From Shewanella fidelis ATCC BAA-318 (GTDB lineage: Bacteria; Pseudomonadota; Gammaproteobacteria; Enterobacterales; Shewanellaceae), in contig NZ_KI912458.1 of NCBI RefSeq assembly GCF_000518605.1, positions 62,001 to 126,000 on the forward strand: 64,000 nt of DNA. Reading direction: 5' to 3'. Below, in pieces: positions 26,877 through 37,920 of the stretch. The notes beneath the pieces are model-generated. The model was not told where the DNA came from. It ran no database searches and was given only the letters and a program-made list of their open reading frames with translations. A program made the position numbers and the translations under genes. The first letter of the stretch is position 1; each line of letters starts with the position of its first letter.

Positions 26877-27701
26877 CTAGTCTACGATGCGTAATAGTTC
26901 GTTGATGCCCACTTTACCGCGAGTTTTTTCATCAACCTTTTTAACGATGATGGCTGCATAAAGGCTGTAAGTGCCGCACTTCGATGGCAAGTTACCAGCA
27001 ACAACAACAGAACCCGCAGGAACACGACCGTAATGGATTTCACCGGTTTCACGATCAAAAATTCGTGTACTTTGACCAATGTACACACCCATAGAAATCA
27101 CAGAACCTTCTTCAACGATCACGCCTTCTACAATTTCAGAGCGTGCGCCGATAAAGCAGTTATCTTCAATAATGGTAGGGCCTGCTTGTAATGGCTCTAA
27201 AACACCGCCAATACCAACACCACCAGAAAGATGAACGTTCTTACCGATCTGAGCACAAGAACCAACAGTCGCCCAAGTATCAACCATAGAGCCTTCATCG
27301 ACGTATGCGCCTAGGTTAACGTAAGATGGCATCAATACTGTGTTCTTAGCAATGAATGAACCTTTACGTACAGCTGCTGGTGGCACGACACGGATCGCTT
27401 CTTTACGAAAACGAGCTTCATCGTAGTCAGCAAATTTCATTGGAACTTTGTCGAAGTATTTAGTTTCTGCACCGTCGATAACTTGGTTATCGAAAATACG
27501 GAACGAAAGCAGTACTGCTTTCTTTAGCCATTGATGTACGTGCCACTCACCATCAATTTTTTCAGCCACTCTGGCTTCACCAGTGTCTAGCATTGTAATG
27601 ACTTTCTCAACATCAGCACGTACGCTAGCGTCAACTGTTGCTGGAGTGATTTCTGCGCGTGCTTCAAAAGCCGCCTCAATACGTTGGCGTAAAGCCTCCA
27701 T
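26877..27701 (-). CDS. dapD: Tetrahydrodipicolinate N-succinyltransferase DapD
   Basis: Transfers succinyl from succinyl-CoA to tetrahydrodipicolinate in the lysine/diaminopimelate pathway. It has 274 residues, an alpha-helical N-terminal domain and a left-handed beta-helix of hexapeptide repeats ([20 protein letters not shown] region). It follows glnD by 35 bp on the same strand, the order known from E. coli. Confidence 0.97.
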   Translation of the reverse strand: MEALRQRIEAAFEARAEITPATVDASVRADVEKVITMLDTGEARVAEKIDGEWHVHQWLKKAVLLSFRIFDNQVIDGAETKYFDKVPMKFADYDEARFRKEAIRVVPPAAVRKGSFIAKNTVLMPSYVNLGAYVDEGSMVDTWATVGSCAQIGKNVHLSGGVGIGGVLEPLQAGPTIIEDNCFIGARSEIVEGVIVEEGSVISMGVYIGQSTRIFDRETGEIHYGRVPAGSVVVAGNLPSKCGTYSLYAAIIVKKVDEKTRGKVGINELLRIVD

Positions 27702-27736
27702 TAACTTCTCCCAATATTCCGGTTAAATATAAAAGT

Positions 27737-30292
27737 CTATAAAGCGCTAGTGAGCGCTTCACGTAATTTGTTTTGCTGCTGCTCGTCCAACTGTTGTCCG
27801 TCTGCGGTTTGCAACAAAAAGAAATCTTCGGCTCTTTCACCTATGGTGGTGATCTTCGCTGCTAGCAAGGTTATTTCGCAGCGATAAAGCACTTCCCCAA
27901 CTCTTGCTAGTAGCCCAGGTGAATCAAGAGCAATTAGCTCCATCATACTTTTACCATGGCTTCGGGTTGTAGGGAAACTGACTTGGGTCCTAACTTTAAA
28001 AGGTTTCATCTTTCTTGAAAGATTTCTAAACTTTGGCAACTTTGGTGTTTCATTACTTAACGCTTTGATTAACGTCTTTTTGATCCCTTGGATCCGTGAT
28101 AGCTGAGTTACCGGTTGGCCATCTTGTTCTAAAATGACAAAAGAGTCTAGTGCGTAATTGTCTTTCGAGGTCATAATGCTGGCATCATGTACAGTAATAT
28201 TCTTATTATCTAAAATAGCCATCACAGTGGCGAATAATTTAGGCTTATCTTTGCCATAAACAAACAACTCTGTGCCCCCGCGAGTTGCATGTTTAGAGAT
28301 GAGTACCAAGGCTTCATCTTGTTTATGTTTTATGATGGCTTCAGCATGCCAAGCGATCTGGTTTGGTTGGTTACGTAAAAAATAATCAGCTTTAAAGCGC
28401 AGCCATAGTGCATCTAAATCTTTTTCTTTTATGCCACGGCGTAACAGTTCTTTTTTGGCTTTTGCTTGGTGTTCACGAACGCGGGCACGAATATCGATGG
28501 GCTTTTCTTTACCTCTGGCAAGTACGCGTTGAGTCGAAAAGTAAAGATCTCTTAGTAATGAGCCTTTCCAATTATTCCAAGTACGCTCGTTAGTTGCGCA
28601 AATATCGGCAACCGTTAAGCAGTAAAGGTAGCTCAAATGTACTGCGTCTCGCACTCGCTCAGCAAAATCAGCAACCACATCAGGATCTGATATATCGCGG
28701 CGCTGGGCTGTTACCGACATCACGAGGTGATTTTCTACGAGCCAACTGACTAAACGACCATCATGATCATTCATACCATGTAACTTACAAAATTCTAACG
28801 CGTCAGTGGCACCGAGTTTACTGTGATCGCCACCACGTCCTTTGGCGATATCATGAAAAATAGCGCCAAGTACCAATAAGCCTTTTTTAGGCAGCTGATT
28901 GATAAGTACTGAGCCTAAAGGGAACTCCTCTTTTTGTTCTGGTTGAGCAAAGCGTTCGATATTAAGCAGTAACCTATGGGTGTGTTCATCTACAGTGTAG
29001 GCATGGAAAAGGTCAAACTGCATTTGTCCTTCAATAGCACGCCATGCCGGCAGATAAGCTGATAATACGCCGTGTTTATGCATTAAAGATAAGGCCGTTA
29101 TTCCTCGTGGATGACGTAAAATCTGCATAAATAATTTACGGCAGGATTCATGGTACATCAGCGCTTGAGGTTGTGCGCGCCGAGCGCGACGCAAACTACG
29201 TAGCGTTGCGGCGTATACAGCTTGAATATTGGAGTTTTTTGCTACCCACAAAAATAGCTTAAGTATGTTTTCTGGATTATCGAATAGATCGTTACTGAGG
29301 CTTTCGATAAATTTACCGCGGCGCTGAAAATGCTCATCAATTGCTACGATATCAAGGGTTTTACCATGCTCTAAGGTTGCACGCTTAAATAGCTGTAATA
29401 GCATCTGATTGAGCTCCATTACTCGCCTTACAGTGCGGTAATAGTTTTTCATCATCTGCTCAACAGCGAGCTGAGTACCATCTTCATAACCCATTAATTT
29501 GGCAACTTGAGGCTGCAAGTCAAACAATAAACGGTTTTCGTCTCGGCCTGAGATTAAGTGTAATGAGCAGCGCAATTGCCATAAAAAGTGCTGTGCTTCC
29601 ATTAGCTCATCAAGTTCAACTGGCTCTAAAAAGCCGTGATGAACCAGTTCTTCTAGCTTTTCGGCATTGAAATGACGCATGGCAACCCAAGCGACGGTTT
29701 GAATATCACGCAATCCCCCAGGGCAACTTTTTAAGTTAGGCTCTAAATCGAAGGCGCTGGCTTTGCTATGGCGAGTCATTTGCTCGTGTTTCTTTGCCAG
29801 ATAAAATTCACTACTTGGCCAGAAGTCCTCCTGACGAATAGCGCGATAGAGCAGAGTGTAAAGCGCTTGAGGACCACAAAGTAAGCGCGATTCGAGCAAG
29901 TTAGTGGCTACAGTGATATCAGCGCGGCCTTGCTCAAGGGTTTGTTCAATTGAACGTACGCTATGCCCAACTTCTAAGCCAGCATCCCAAATAAACGCGA
30001 TAAAAGCACTCAATGCTTGCTCGGCATCGTTTGAAAGTTCAGCCTCTGTGAGAAATAAAAGATCGACATCTGATTGTGGATGCAGTTCGCCACGGCCGTA
30101 GCCGCCAACTGCAACTAGGGCGATAGGGTACTGTTCTAAATGATGGGCGTGCCACTGTTGTTGTAATAACTTATCGACATGTTGGCAGCGAGTGCTCACT
30201 ATCGAACGAACATCTGATTTTGCATTAAAGCTATCGAGTATCGTTTGGTTTAATTCGATTAACGCCTGTTTGGCTGACTGAGCACTATTCAT
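27737..30292 (-). CDS. glnD: [Protein-PII] uridylyltransferase/uridylyl-removing enzyme GlnD
   Basis: Bifunctional nitrogen sensor that uridylylates PII when glutamine is low and deuridylylates it when high. The nucleotidyltransferase motif [16 protein letters not shown] is at about residues 63-78, with Asp75 and Asp77. The HD hydrolase motif [12 protein letters not shown] follows, then two C-terminal ACT domains (glutamine sensing). I prefer ATG 30292, with AAGAGA upstream, over the TTG at 30307; that gives 851 residues. It lies downstream of map in the conserved map-glnD-dapD order. Confidence 0.97.
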   Translation of the reverse strand: MNSAQSAKQALIELNQTILDSFNAKSDVRSIVSTRCQHVDKLLQQQWHAHHLEQYPIALVAVGGYGRGELHPQSDVDLLFLTEAELSNDAEQALSAFIAFIWDAGLEVGHSVRSIEQTLEQGRADITVATNLLESRLLCGPQALYTLLYRAIRQEDFWPSSEFYLAKKHEQMTRHSKASAFDLEPNLKSCPGGLRDIQTVAWVAMRHFNAEKLEELVHHGFLEPVELDELMEAQHFLWQLRCSLHLISGRDENRLLFDLQPQVAKLMGYEDGTQLAVEQMMKNYYRTVRRVMELNQMLLQLFKRATLEHGKTLDIVAIDEHFQRRGKFIESLSNDLFDNPENILKLFLWVAKNSNIQAVYAATLRSLRRARRAQPQALMYHESCRKLFMQILRHPRGITALSLMHKHGVLSAYLPAWRAIEGQMQFDLFHAYTVDEHTHRLLLNIERFAQPEQKEEFPLGSVLINQLPKKGLLVLGAIFHDIAKGRGGDHSKLGATDALEFCKLHGMNDHDGRLVSWLVENHLVMSVTAQRRDISDPDVVADFAERVRDAVHLSYLYCLTVADICATNERTWNNWKGSLLRDLYFSTQRVLARGKEKPIDIRARVREHQAKAKKELLRRGIKEKDLDALWLRFKADYFLRNQPNQIAWHAEAIIKHKQDEALVLISKHATRGGTELFVYGKDKPKLFATVMAILDNKNITVHDASIMTSKDNYALDSFVILEQDGQPVTQLSRIQGIKKTLIKALSNETPKLPKFRNLSRKMKPFKVRTQVSFPTTRSHGKSMMELIALDSPGLLARVGEVLYRCEITLLAAKITTIGERAEDFFLLQTADGQQLDEQQQNKLREALTSAL

Positions 30293-30462
30293 CAAATCTC
30301 TTTTCAAAAACGGATCCGTTGCACCGATTATCTATGCAAAAAAAACTAATTTAAAGGGCTTTATAACGATTAGTCATGCTTAAATGAGCTTTTGTTTGCA
30401 ATGCTTTATTTTAGTGCAGTCATTGCGCTGTATTTGATTACTCATATTTCAAAATGCACAAA

Positions 30463-30490
30463 CAAAAAAGGCGCGCCTAAGGCACGCCTT
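30463..30490 (-). terminator. Terminator of map
   Basis: Stem AAGGCG...CGCCTT extended by GCC/GGC across one mismatch, TAA loop. Six T residues follow on the minus strand. It separates map from glnD, which must then have its own promoter or read-through. Confidence 0.85.
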
Positions 30491-30513
30491 TGAAATGCTT
30501 TTTCAAATTGTAA

Positions 30514-31314
30514 TTAGTGATTAATTACGCGAGGCAACTCGGTTTCTTCTTCACGAAGCGTTAATACTTCAACACCGGTTTGGGTGACAAGAAGAGTATG
30601 TTCCCACTGTGCAGAGTTTTTTCCATCGGCAGTTGTCACTGTCCAGTTATCATTTTTATCCAGTACGCTAGTATGGCGACCGGCATTAATCATTGGCTCG
30701 ATGGTGAAACACATACCAGGGCGCAATACTGTTTTATCATTGTTTTTGTAGTGCATCACTTGCGGTTCTTCATGGAAGCCTGCACCGATGCCGTGGCCGC
30801 AATAGTCAGTTACAATGCTGTACTTCTCAAGGCCAGTTTTTTTCGACTTAACAAACTTTTCAATAAGGGTACCGATTTCGCCTAGTTTCATACCTGGGCG
30901 AACTTTTTTAATGCTGGCGTATAATGCTTCTTGTGCGATGCGGCATAGGCGCGTGTCTTTAGGGCTAACGTTGCCGATCAAGAACATTTTAGAGGTATCG
31001 CCATGGTAACCATCTTTGATAACAGTGATATCGATATTGATAATATCGCCATCAACCAATGGACGGTCTTCAGGGATCCCGTGACAAATTACCTCATTAA
31101 TTGAGGTACAAATTGATTTTGGAAATCCATGGTAATCAAGTGGAGCAGAAATGGCACCTTGCTCTTCAGTGTATTTTGCACAAATGTCATTTAATTGGTT
31201 GGTCGTAACACCTGCAACTACATGTGGAGCGATCATCTCAAGTACTTGTGCGGCTAGCTTGCCGGCTGCGCGCATTTTTTCGATCTCTTCCGCTGTCTTA
31301 ATTACTATACTCAT
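30514..31314 (-). CDS. map: Methionine aminopeptidase type I
   Basis: Removes the initiator Met from nascent proteins. It has 266 residues and the pita-bread fold metal ligands: Asp in INIDITVIKDGYHGD, His in GHGIGAGFHEEP, Glu in TIEPMIN and in QWEHT. HGIPEDR holds the substrate His. It is divergent from rpsB, as in E. coli and relatives. Confidence 0.97.
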   Translation of the reverse strand: MSIVIKTAEEIEKMRAAGKLAAQVLEMIAPHVVAGVTTNQLNDICAKYTEEQGAISAPLDYHGFPKSICTSINEVICHGIPEDRPLVDGDIINIDITVIKDGYHGDTSKMFLIGNVSPKDTRLCRIAQEALYASIKKVRPGMKLGEIGTLIEKFVKSKKTGLEKYSIVTDYCGHGIGAGFHEEPQVMHYKNNDKTVLRPGMCFTIEPMINAGRHTSVLDKNDNWTVTTADGKNSAQWEHTLLVTQTGVEVLTLREEETELPRVINH

Positions 31315-31385
31315 TCTGCTGTCTCTTAGTCTTAAAATTGTCGTCTTTCAATGTGACGATTATGCATGAAAAACGACGTAAATAT

Positions 31386-31414
31386 TTGTGCTTTTTTTCA
31401 TATTATGGTATAAA
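31386..31414 (+). promoter_or_regulatory. Promoter of rpsB-tsf
   Basis: -35 TTGTGC (31386-31391) and -10 TATAAA (31409-31414), 17-bp spacer, followed by a GC-rich discriminator (GCGCGCC), typical of stringently controlled ribosomal promoters. The implied start near 31421 gives a leader of about 185 nt. Confidence 0.75.
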
Positions 31415-31509
31415 GCGCGCCGTTATGTTTGACTCTTGCCGATGTCACTTTAGGTGATTCGTTCGAGTTAAGATGGCGGCCATTATACATGGCTATTGAA
31501 AAATACTAA

Positions 31510-31590
31510 ATCACACACATATCGACACGTTCTTCGGGGTGCCCATAATCGGGTCGAAGATATGGGATATGTGGAGGTCTAACCCCCCAT
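31510..31590 (+). promoter_or_regulatory. Structured rpsB 5' leader (S2 autoregulation element)
   Basis: The leader holds a paired element: ACATATC (31515-31521) with GATATGT (31566-31572), enclosing a second hairpin around CTTCGGGGTGCCC. Gammaproteobacterial rpsB leaders carry a conserved structure bound by S2 to repress rpsB-tsf translation. The position and pairing fit this; the fine structure was drawn by eye only. Confidence 0.65.
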
Positions 31591-31606
31591 TTTTAAGGTA
31601 AATAAA

Positions 31607-32335
31607 ATGACTACAGTTTCAATGCGCGACATGCTACAAGCCGGTGTTCACTTCGGTCACCAGACTCGTTACTGGAACCCAAAGATGAAGCCATTCATCT
31701 TCGGCGCTCGTAACGGTGTACACATCATCAACCTAGAGCACACTGTACCTATGTTCAACGAAGCACTTGCTTTCATCAGCAACGTTGCATCTAAGAAAGG
31801 TAAGGTTCTTTTTGTTGGTACTAAGCGTGCTGCAAGCGAAGCTATCAAAGAAGCTGCTGTTTCTTGTGACCAGTACTACGTTGATCACCGTTGGTTAGGT
31901 GGTATGTTGACTAACTGGAAAACAGTTCGTCAATCAATCAAGCGTCTAAAAGACCTTGAAAGCCAGTCTGTAGACGGTACTTTCGACAAGCTAACTAAGA
32001 AAGAAGCGCTAATGCGTACTCGTGAACTTGAGAAGCTAGAGAAATCTCTAGGTGGTATCAAGAACATGGCTGGCCTACCTGACGTAATTTTCGTTATCGG
32101 TGCTGACCACGAGCATATCGCTATTAAAGAAGCTAACAACCTAGGTATTCCTGTTGTTGCTGTTGTTGATACAAACTCTTCTCCAGACGGTATCAACTAC
32201 ATCATTCCTGGTAATGATGACGCTATGCGTTCTATCCGTCTTTACACTCAGTCTGTTGCTGCTGCTGCAAAAGCTGGCCGTGGTCAAGACCTAGCTGTTC
32301 AAGCTGAGCAAGACGGTTTCGTAGAAGCTGAATAA
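31607..32335 (+). CDS. rpsB: 30S ribosomal protein S2
   Basis: Late-assembling small-subunit protein that binds S1 to the ribosome. It has 242 residues and the S2 signatures ([39 protein letters not shown]). Codon use is strongly biased, as expected for high expression. It is first in the rpsB-tsf operon. Confidence 0.98.
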   Translation: MTTVSMRDMLQAGVHFGHQTRYWNPKMKPFIFGARNGVHIINLEHTVPMFNEALAFISNVASKKGKVLFVGTKRAASEAIKEAAVSCDQYYVDHRWLGGMLTNWKTVRQSIKRLKDLESQSVDGTFDKLTKKEALMRTRELEKLEKSLGGIKNMAGLPDVIFVIGADHEHIAIKEANNLGIPVVAVVDTNSSPDGINYIIPGNDDAMRSIRLYTQSVAAAAKAGRGQDLAVQAEQDGFVEAE

Positions 32336-32385
32336 TAACGGTTGATGAATTTCATCACCCTTATTAACCAAGGTATATGATTGGT

Positions 32386-32425
32386 GAGCAGGGGCGAAGT
32401 GACTAAAGGTGACTAGCCCCTGCTC
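32386..32425 (+). terminator. Intercistronic hairpin between rpsB and tsf
   Basis: Perfect 10-bp stem GAGCAGGGGC/GCCCCTGCTC with a 20-base loop and no T tract. It is probably an attenuator or RNA-stability element that sets the S2 to EF-Ts ratio, rather than a full terminator. Confidence 0.6.
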
Positions 32426-32468
32426 TATATCTATTGAATTTGAAGAATTATCTGTAGAGGATTTAGCA

Positions 32469-33320
32469 ATGGCAATTACTGCTGCCCAAGTTAAAGAACT
32501 TCGTGACCGCACTGGCGCGGGCATGATGGACTGTAAAAAAGCACTGACTGAAACTAACGGTGACATCGAACTAGCGATTGATAACATGCGTAAGAGCGGT
32601 GCTGCTAAGGCTGCTAAAAAAGCAGGTAACATCGCAGCAGAAGGCACAATTCTAATCAAGAAAGGCGAAGGTTTCGCTGCTCTTGTAGAAGTTAACTGCC
32701 AAACTGACTTCGTAGCAAAAGACTCTAACTTCCTAGCTTTCGCTAACGAAGTTCTAGACGTTGCTGCTGCATCAAAAGTTACTATCGAAGCACTTAAAGA
32801 GCAGTTTGAAGAAACTCGTGTTGCTCTAGTTGCTAAGATCGGTGAAAACATCAACGTACGTCGTGTTGAGTACATCGATGGTTCTAACCTAGCTGAATAC
32901 CGTCACGGCGACCGTATCGGTGTTGTTGTTACTGGTGACGCTGACGAAGAAACATTAAAGCACCTTGCAATGCACGTTGCTGCTTCTAAGCCAGAGTACG
33001 TAAACCCAACTGACGTTCCTGCAGAAGTTGTTGAGAAAGAAAAGACTCTTCAAATCGAAATCGCAATGAACGAAGGTAAGCCTGCTGATATCGCTGAGAA
33101 AATGGTTATCGGTCGTATGAAGAAGTTCACTGGCGAAGTTTCTCTAACTGGCCAAGCTTTCATCATGGAACCAAAGAAAACTGTTGGCGAATTCCTAAAA
33201 GAGAAAGGCGCTTCAGTATCTAACTTCATCCGTTTAGAAGTTGGTGAAGGTATTGAAAGAAAAGAAGAAGATTTTGCTGCTGAAGTAGCTGCACAAATCG
33301 CTGCTAGCTCTAAGGCTTAA
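32469..33320 (+). CDS. tsf: Elongation factor Ts
   Basis: Nucleotide exchange factor of EF-Tu. It has 283 residues; the family signatures [16 protein letters not shown] and [11 protein letters not shown] are present. Start ATG 32469 has AGAGGA upstream; the frame opens 20 codons earlier without homology. It is highly codon-biased and cotranscribed with rpsB. Confidence 0.98.
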   Translation: MAITAAQVKELRDRTGAGMMDCKKALTETNGDIELAIDNMRKSGAAKAAKKAGNIAAEGTILIKKGEGFAALVEVNCQTDFVAKDSNFLAFANEVLDVAAASKVTIEALKEQFEETRVALVAKIGENINVRRVEYIDGSNLAEYRHGDRIGVVVTGDADEETLKHLAMHVAASKPEYVNPTDVPAEVVEKEKTLQIEIAMNEGKPADIAEKMVIGRMKKFTGEVSLTGQAFIMEPKKTVGEFLKEKGASVSNFIRLEVGEGIERKEEDFAAEVAAQIAASSKA

Positions 33321-33340
33321 TCTCCTTAGTTAGCAAACAT

Positions 33341-33366
33341 AAGACCGTAGCAATTGCTGCGGTCTT
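33341..33366 (+). terminator. Probable terminator after tsf
   Basis: Stem AAGACCG.AGC/GCT.CGGTCTT with AATT loop, followed by a weak T-containing tail (ATCGTATAT). Read-through to pyrH is possible. Confidence 0.6.
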
Positions 33367-33463
33367 ATCGTATATACTCAACAGGTTTTTGTGCAGGCTT
33401 AGCTCTGTATGGAAAATGCGTTAAGTATATAACTCCCTATCGCCATAATCAGGACTAATAAAT

Positions 33464-34192
33464 ATGAGTACCAATCCTAAACCTGCATTTCGTCGTGTTC
33501 TTTTAAAGTTAAGTGGTGAAGCCCTAATGGGTGAAGAAGGCTTCGGCATCGATCCTAAAGTACTTGATCGTATGGGACAGGAGATCAAAGAGCTAGTAGA
33601 GTTAGGTATTCAAGTGGGTGTTGTCATTGGCGGTGGTAACTTGTTCAGAGGTGAAGGCCTAGCAAATGCAGGCATGAACCGCGTTGTGGGTGACCACATG
33701 GGCATGTTGGCGACCGTGATGAACGGTTTGGCAATGCGTGATTCATTGCACCGTGCATATGTAAATGCGCGTTTGATGTCAGCCATTCCGCTTAAAGGCG
33801 TTTGTGATGACTACAACTGGGCTGAAGCAATTAGTTTGCTTAAATCTGGCCGTGTTGTTATTTTTGCTGCTGGTACAGGTAACCCGTTCTGTACAACTGA
33901 CTCTGCTGCGTGTTTACGTGGTATTGAGATCGAAGCAGAAGTTGTGATTAAAGGCACAAAAGTTGATGGTGTTTATTCAGATGATCCATTTAAGAATCCT
34001 GAAGCCGTCAAGTACGATGTTATGGGGTACAACGAAGTACTCGAAAAAGAATTGAAAGTAATGGATTTGGCTGCATTCACTTTGGCCAGAGACCATAATA
34101 TGCCATTGCTAGTATTTAACATGAATAAGCCAGGTGCATTGCGCCGAGTGATCATGGGCGAGCAAGAAGGCACCTTGATTAAAGCTGACTAA
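33464..34192 (+). CDS. pyrH: Uridylate kinase (UMP kinase)
   Basis: Phosphorylates UMP to UDP, feeding pyrimidine nucleotides and UDP-sugars. It has 242 residues of the amino-acid-kinase fold, with KLSGEALMG at the N-terminus, GGGNLFRG, and [16 protein letters not shown]. It lies between tsf and frr in conserved order. Confidence 0.98.
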   Translation: MSTNPKPAFRRVLLKLSGEALMGEEGFGIDPKVLDRMGQEIKELVELGIQVGVVIGGGNLFRGEGLANAGMNRVVGDHMGMLATVMNGLAMRDSLHRAYVNARLMSAIPLKGVCDDYNWAEAISLLKSGRVVIFAAGTGNPFCTTDSAACLRGIEIEAEVVIKGTKVDGVYSDDPFKNPEAVKYDVMGYNEVLEKELKVMDLAAFTLARDHNMPLLVFNMNKPGALRRVIMGEQEGTLIKAD

Positions 34193-34224
34193 GCTATATT
34201 TAGTGACTTAAAAGGACATATAAC

Positions 34225-34782
34225 GTGATAAACGAAATCAAAAGTGATGCGAAAGTTCGCATGGAAAAGTGTGTTGAGTCTACCAAAACTCAAATGGCTA
34301 AAGTTCGTACAGGCCGTGCACACCCAAGCTTATTAGATACCATCCAAGTACCTTACTACGGCTCGCTGACTCCGCTTAAGCAAGTAGCTAGCATCTCTAT
34401 TGGTGATGCGCGTACGTTAACAGTATCTGTGTTTGACCGTACGATGATTGCCGCAGTTGAAAAAGCAATCATGAGCTCAGATTTGGGTCTTAACCCAATG
34501 TCAGCTGGCGCGACTATTCGTATTCCGTTACCAGCATTGACTGAAGAGCGTCGTAAAGACTTAATTAAAGTTGTGCGTGCTGAAGCTGAAAACGGTCGTA
34601 TTGCAATCCGTAACGTACGCCGTGATGCTAACTCAAGTGTTAAAGAACTTGAAAAAGAAAAAGAGTGTACAGAAGATGATGTTCGTCGTAGTGAAGATGA
34701 CGTACAAAAGCTTACTGATGCGCACATTAAGCTAGTAGATGAAATTTTAGCTGCAAAAGAAAAGGAGCTAATGGAGTTCTAA
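34225..34782 (+). CDS. frr: Ribosome recycling factor
   Basis: Splits post-termination ribosomes together with EF-G. It has 185 residues, starts with GTG (34225) after AAAAGGA, and carries the family segments [13 protein letters not shown] and [15 protein letters not shown]. It follows pyrH by 32 bp. Confidence 0.97.
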   Translation: MINEIKSDAKVRMEKCVESTKTQMAKVRTGRAHPSLLDTIQVPYYGSLTPLKQVASISIGDARTLTVSVFDRTMIAAVEKAIMSSDLGLNPMSAGATIRIPLPALTEERRKDLIKVVRAEAENGRIAIRNVRRDANSSVKELEKEKECTEDDVRRSEDDVQKLTDAHIKLVDEILAAKEKELMEF

Positions 34783-34978
34783 TTAGACTTTCATTAGTGC
34801 GTAGTGCTGTTGATAATGTGAGTTTATATTTTTTAGTGTAGATACAGATTTTGTATTTTAATGAGAATTAGCAATATTTTTATAGAGGGCATAAGGCTTC
34901 ATAGCTCACGCCTTGCAATAAAAGCGGCTAACTCGAACAAAAATTAAACTTGAACGGTCAACATGCCCTAGAGTTCAG

Positions 34979-35010
34979 ACGCCGTGTAGAGTTATACTAC
35001 ACGGCGTTTG
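34979..35010 (+). terminator. Terminator between frr and uppS
   Basis: Perfect 11-bp stem ACGCCGTGTAG/CTACACGGCGT with a 7-base loop, followed by TTTGTCTATTTTT. It separates the translation block from the envelope block, 23 bp before uppS. Confidence 0.88.
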
Positions 35011-35033
35011 TCTATTTTTAAGGGTTGTAATAG

Positions 35034-35834
35034 ATGTCAATCGATTCCCAGTCTGATACTGAAGCAGTTCAGACATTACCAAGTGAGATTTCATCCTTGG
35101 TGAAACAGTCTATTCCTAAACACGTTGCTATCATTATGGATGGTAACGGACGTTGGGCACAGGCTCAGGGAAAACCTCGTGTTATGGGTCATAAGGCCGG
35201 TGTTAAGGCCGTTAGACGAGCGGTGAGTACTGCCCGTAACTTAGGTATAGAGTCATTAACGTTATTTGCGTTCTCAAGTGAAAACTGGCGCAGACCTGAC
35301 AAAGAAGTCAGCTTGTTAATGGAACTGTTTTTTACGGTTTTGCAACGTGAGCTTAAGTTGTTACACAACAATGGTGTTCGCCTTAATATTATTGGCGATA
35401 CCAGCCGTTTTTCAGCGCGTTTGCAAAAGCAAATTGCAACCGCAGAAGAAAAAACCGCAGACAATAATGATTTAGTGCTGAATGTGGCGGCGAACTATGG
35501 TGGCCGTTGGGATATTATGCAAGCAGCCCAAAAGCTTGCGCTAAAAGTTGAATCTGGTGAAATGAGCAGCAGTCAGTTCACCGAAGCAGCGTTAAGTGAA
35601 CATTTATGCATGCAAAATCAAGCTGAAGTTGATTTAATGATCCGCACTGGTGGTGACTATCGCATCAGTAATTTTGTGTTATGGCAAGCAGCATATGCAG
35701 AGTTAGTCTTTACTGACACCCTGTGGCCAGATTTTGATGAGGATGCGTTTAAAGATGCGATCGCTATATTTGCAAATCGCCAACGCCGATTTGGTCTAAC
35801 AGGGACTCAAATCGACAGCATCCGCTCTTTGTAA
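35034..35834 (+). CDS. uppS: Undecaprenyl diphosphate synthase
   Basis: Makes the C55 lipid carrier for peptidoglycan and O-antigen from FPP and IPP. The cis-prenyltransferase motif is IMDGNGRWA with catalytic Asp36; FSSENWRRP and the C-terminal [11 protein letters not shown] are present. It has 266 residues, with an N-terminal extension of about 20. It is the first gene of the envelope operon. Confidence 0.97.
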   Translation: MSIDSQSDTEAVQTLPSEISSLVKQSIPKHVAIIMDGNGRWAQAQGKPRVMGHKAGVKAVRRAVSTARNLGIESLTLFAFSSENWRRPDKEVSLLMELFFTVLQRELKLLHNNGVRLNIIGDTSRFSARLQKQIATAEEKTADNNDLVLNVAANYGGRWDIMQAAQKLALKVESGEMSSSQFTEAALSEHLCMQNQAEVDLMIRTGGDYRISNFVLWQAAYAELVFTDTLWPDFDEDAFKDAIAIFANRQRRFGLTGTQIDSIRSL

Positions 35835-35854
35835 TAATTAGTGAGGGAAGTTTT

Positions 35855-36712
35855 TTGCTAAAACAACGAATAATAACAGCAATTTGGTTAATCCCCTTAG
35901 TTTTTGGTGCCATTTTCGGTTTACCGACAGAGTATTTTTGTTGGGCACTATTGGGAGTCTTTTTAATTGCCGCTAAGGAATGGGGGCGTATTATTGATAG
36001 TCGCTGTCAAATGACGCAATGGAGTTTTACGGTTACTATTGGTGTATTACTAACCGCTCTTAATTTATTGGTACCTGCCGATGAAATCTGGAACCGAGGC
36101 ATGTTACACCCTATTTATTTAGCGGTGATCATTATCGGTGGCTTTTGGTGGTTCCTGTCATTTGTTATGGTGTTATCTTTCCCTAAAAGTGCAAGCTTTT
36201 GGGAGAAAAGCCATATGTTCAAGTCCATGTTTGGTCAACTAACACTTATCCCTTGCTTTGTTTCTTTACTCTCGCTTAAAGCACTTGGTACACAAGGTTC
36301 ACCCTATTACGGTGCAACATTGGTATTTTTAGTTATGCTAGTTGTATGGGCTACGGATTCTGGAGCCTATTTTGCAGGTAAAACATTTGGTAAGCGTAAA
36401 CTGATGCCGAATGTGAGTCCTGCAAAAACCATAGAGGGTTTATTAGGCGGCTTGCTGACAACGATGTTGATTGTTGCTGGTGTTATGTATGTATCGCCGG
36501 AACAAGAGCTTGGCTTATTGATTGCGGTGACGCTATTTACCGCACTCGCATCTGCAGTGGGCGATCTCTCTGAAAGTATGTTTAAGCGCGTAGCTAAAAT
36601 TAAAGACTCCGGCACTATTTTACCTGGGCATGGCGGCGTGTTGGATCGAATCGACAGTTTAACTGCAGCCTTACCGGTATTTACCTTAATCTATATAGCT
36701 TTTTGGATGTAA
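35855..36712 (+). CDS. cdsA: Phosphatidate cytidylyltransferase
   Basis: Integral-membrane enzyme making CDP-diacylglycerol, precursor of all phospholipids. It has 285 residues, about eight hydrophobic segments, and the CDS signature near the C-terminus (SMFKRVAKIKDSGTILPGHG, then GVLDR). The start is an unusual TTG (35855-35857), supported by GAGGGAAG just upstream. Confidence 0.96.
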   Translation: MLKQRIITAIWLIPLVFGAIFGLPTEYFCWALLGVFLIAAKEWGRIIDSRCQMTQWSFTVTIGVLLTALNLLVPADEIWNRGMLHPIYLAVIIIGGFWWFLSFVMVLSFPKSASFWEKSHMFKSMFGQLTLIPCFVSLLSLKALGTQGSPYYGATLVFLVMLVVWATDSGAYFAGKTFGKRKLMPNVSPAKTIEGLLGGLLTTMLIVAGVMYVSPEQELGLLIAVTLFTALASAVGDLSESMFKRVAKIKDSGTILPGHGGVLDRIDSLTAALPVFTLIYIAFWM

Positions 36713-36716
36713 CTAA

Positions 36717-37907
36717 ATGCAAAATATGGTGATTTTAGGCGCAACAGGCTCAATTGGAGCTAGCACCTTGAGTGTGGTTGCGTGTAATCCAGAGCAATAT
36801 AAAGTGTACGCATTAGTTGCTCATACTAATGTCGAAAAGATGCTGCAGATCTGTATTGCGCATCAGCCTAAAATTGCCCATATGGTTGATAGCAAAGCTG
36901 CAACCGCACTGAAGGCACAATTGCCTAGTTCGCTTAATATTGAAGTCACAACCGGTGAAGATGAATTGTTAGCACTAGTCAGTGCTGCCGAAGTCGATAC
37001 TGTGATGGCTGCTATTGTTGGTGCTGCGGGTTTACCCTCAACATTGGCTGCGGTAAAAGCAGGTAAACGAGTACTGCTAGCGAATAAAGAGTCCTTGGTG
37101 ATGTCGGGACAATTATTTATTGAAGCAATGCAGCACTCTGGGGCACAAGTTCTGCCAGTTGATAGCGAGCATAATGCCATTTTTCAGTGCCTATCTGAGC
37201 GTTCTCAACTTGAAATTGGTCGCTGTGACTTAGCTGGCGCCGGCGTTTCTCATATATTGTTAACCGGCTCAGGCGGACCATTCTTGACTTCAGATTTATC
37301 TTTGCTGCCTGCGATGACACCTGAGCAAGCGTGTAAGCATCCCAATTGGTCAATGGGGCGAAAAATCTCGGTAGACTCTGCAACCATGATGAATAAAGGT
37401 CTTGAGTATATCGAGGCTCGCTGGTTGTTTAATGCTTCTCCTGAGCAATTAAAGGTTGTTATTCATCCGCAAAGCGTTATTCACTCCATGGTTCAGTATC
37501 GCGATGGTTCGGTACTTGCCCAGCTTGGTAACCCTGATATGCGTACACCAATTGCGCATTGTATGTCTTTTCCAGAGAGAATTACCTCAGGAGTTGAACC
37601 TTTAGACTTTTTCAAAGTCGGACAGTTAAGCTTCTTAGAACCGGACTTTAACCGTTTTCCATGCCTAGCACTTGCAATTGAAGCGTGTAAACAAGGGCAG
37701 GAGGCAACGACAGTTGTCAATGCGGCTAATGAAATTTCAGTGCAAGCATTTTTAGACGGTAAGATTCGTTTTACTGATATAGCTAAAATAAACGAACAGA
37801 GCTTAATTAATACGGCAACGCATCCATTAAATAATATTGAAGACATTCTTGCTTTAGATACTCAAAGTCGTCGATATACGTTAGAAGCCATCAGCAAGCT
37901 GAATTAG
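36717..37907 (+). CDS. dxr: 1-deoxy-D-xylulose 5-phosphate reductoisomerase
   Basis: Second enzyme of the MEP isoprenoid pathway (NADPH-dependent, Mn/Mg). The NADPH loop is [11 protein letters not shown], the metal site [13 protein letters not shown], and [20 protein letters not shown] is the flexible substrate loop region. It has 396 residues, starts four bases after the cdsA stop, and feeds uppS in the same operon. Confidence 0.97.
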   Translation: MQNMVILGATGSIGASTLSVVACNPEQYKVYALVAHTNVEKMLQICIAHQPKIAHMVDSKAATALKAQLPSSLNIEVTTGEDELLALVSAAEVDTVMAAIVGAAGLPSTLAAVKAGKRVLLANKESLVMSGQLFIEAMQHSGAQVLPVDSEHNAIFQCLSERSQLEIGRCDLAGAGVSHILLTGSGGPFLTSDLSLLPAMTPEQACKHPNWSMGRKISVDSATMMNKGLEYIEARWLFNASPEQLKVVIHPQSVIHSMVQYRDGSVLAQLGNPDMRTPIAHCMSFPERITSGVEPLDFFKVGQLSFLEPDFNRFPCLALAIEACKQGQEATTVVNAANEISVQAFLDGKIRFTDIAKINEQSLINTATHPLNNIEDILALDTQSRRYTLEAISKLN

Positions 37908-37920
37908 TCCCGAGGGAAGG

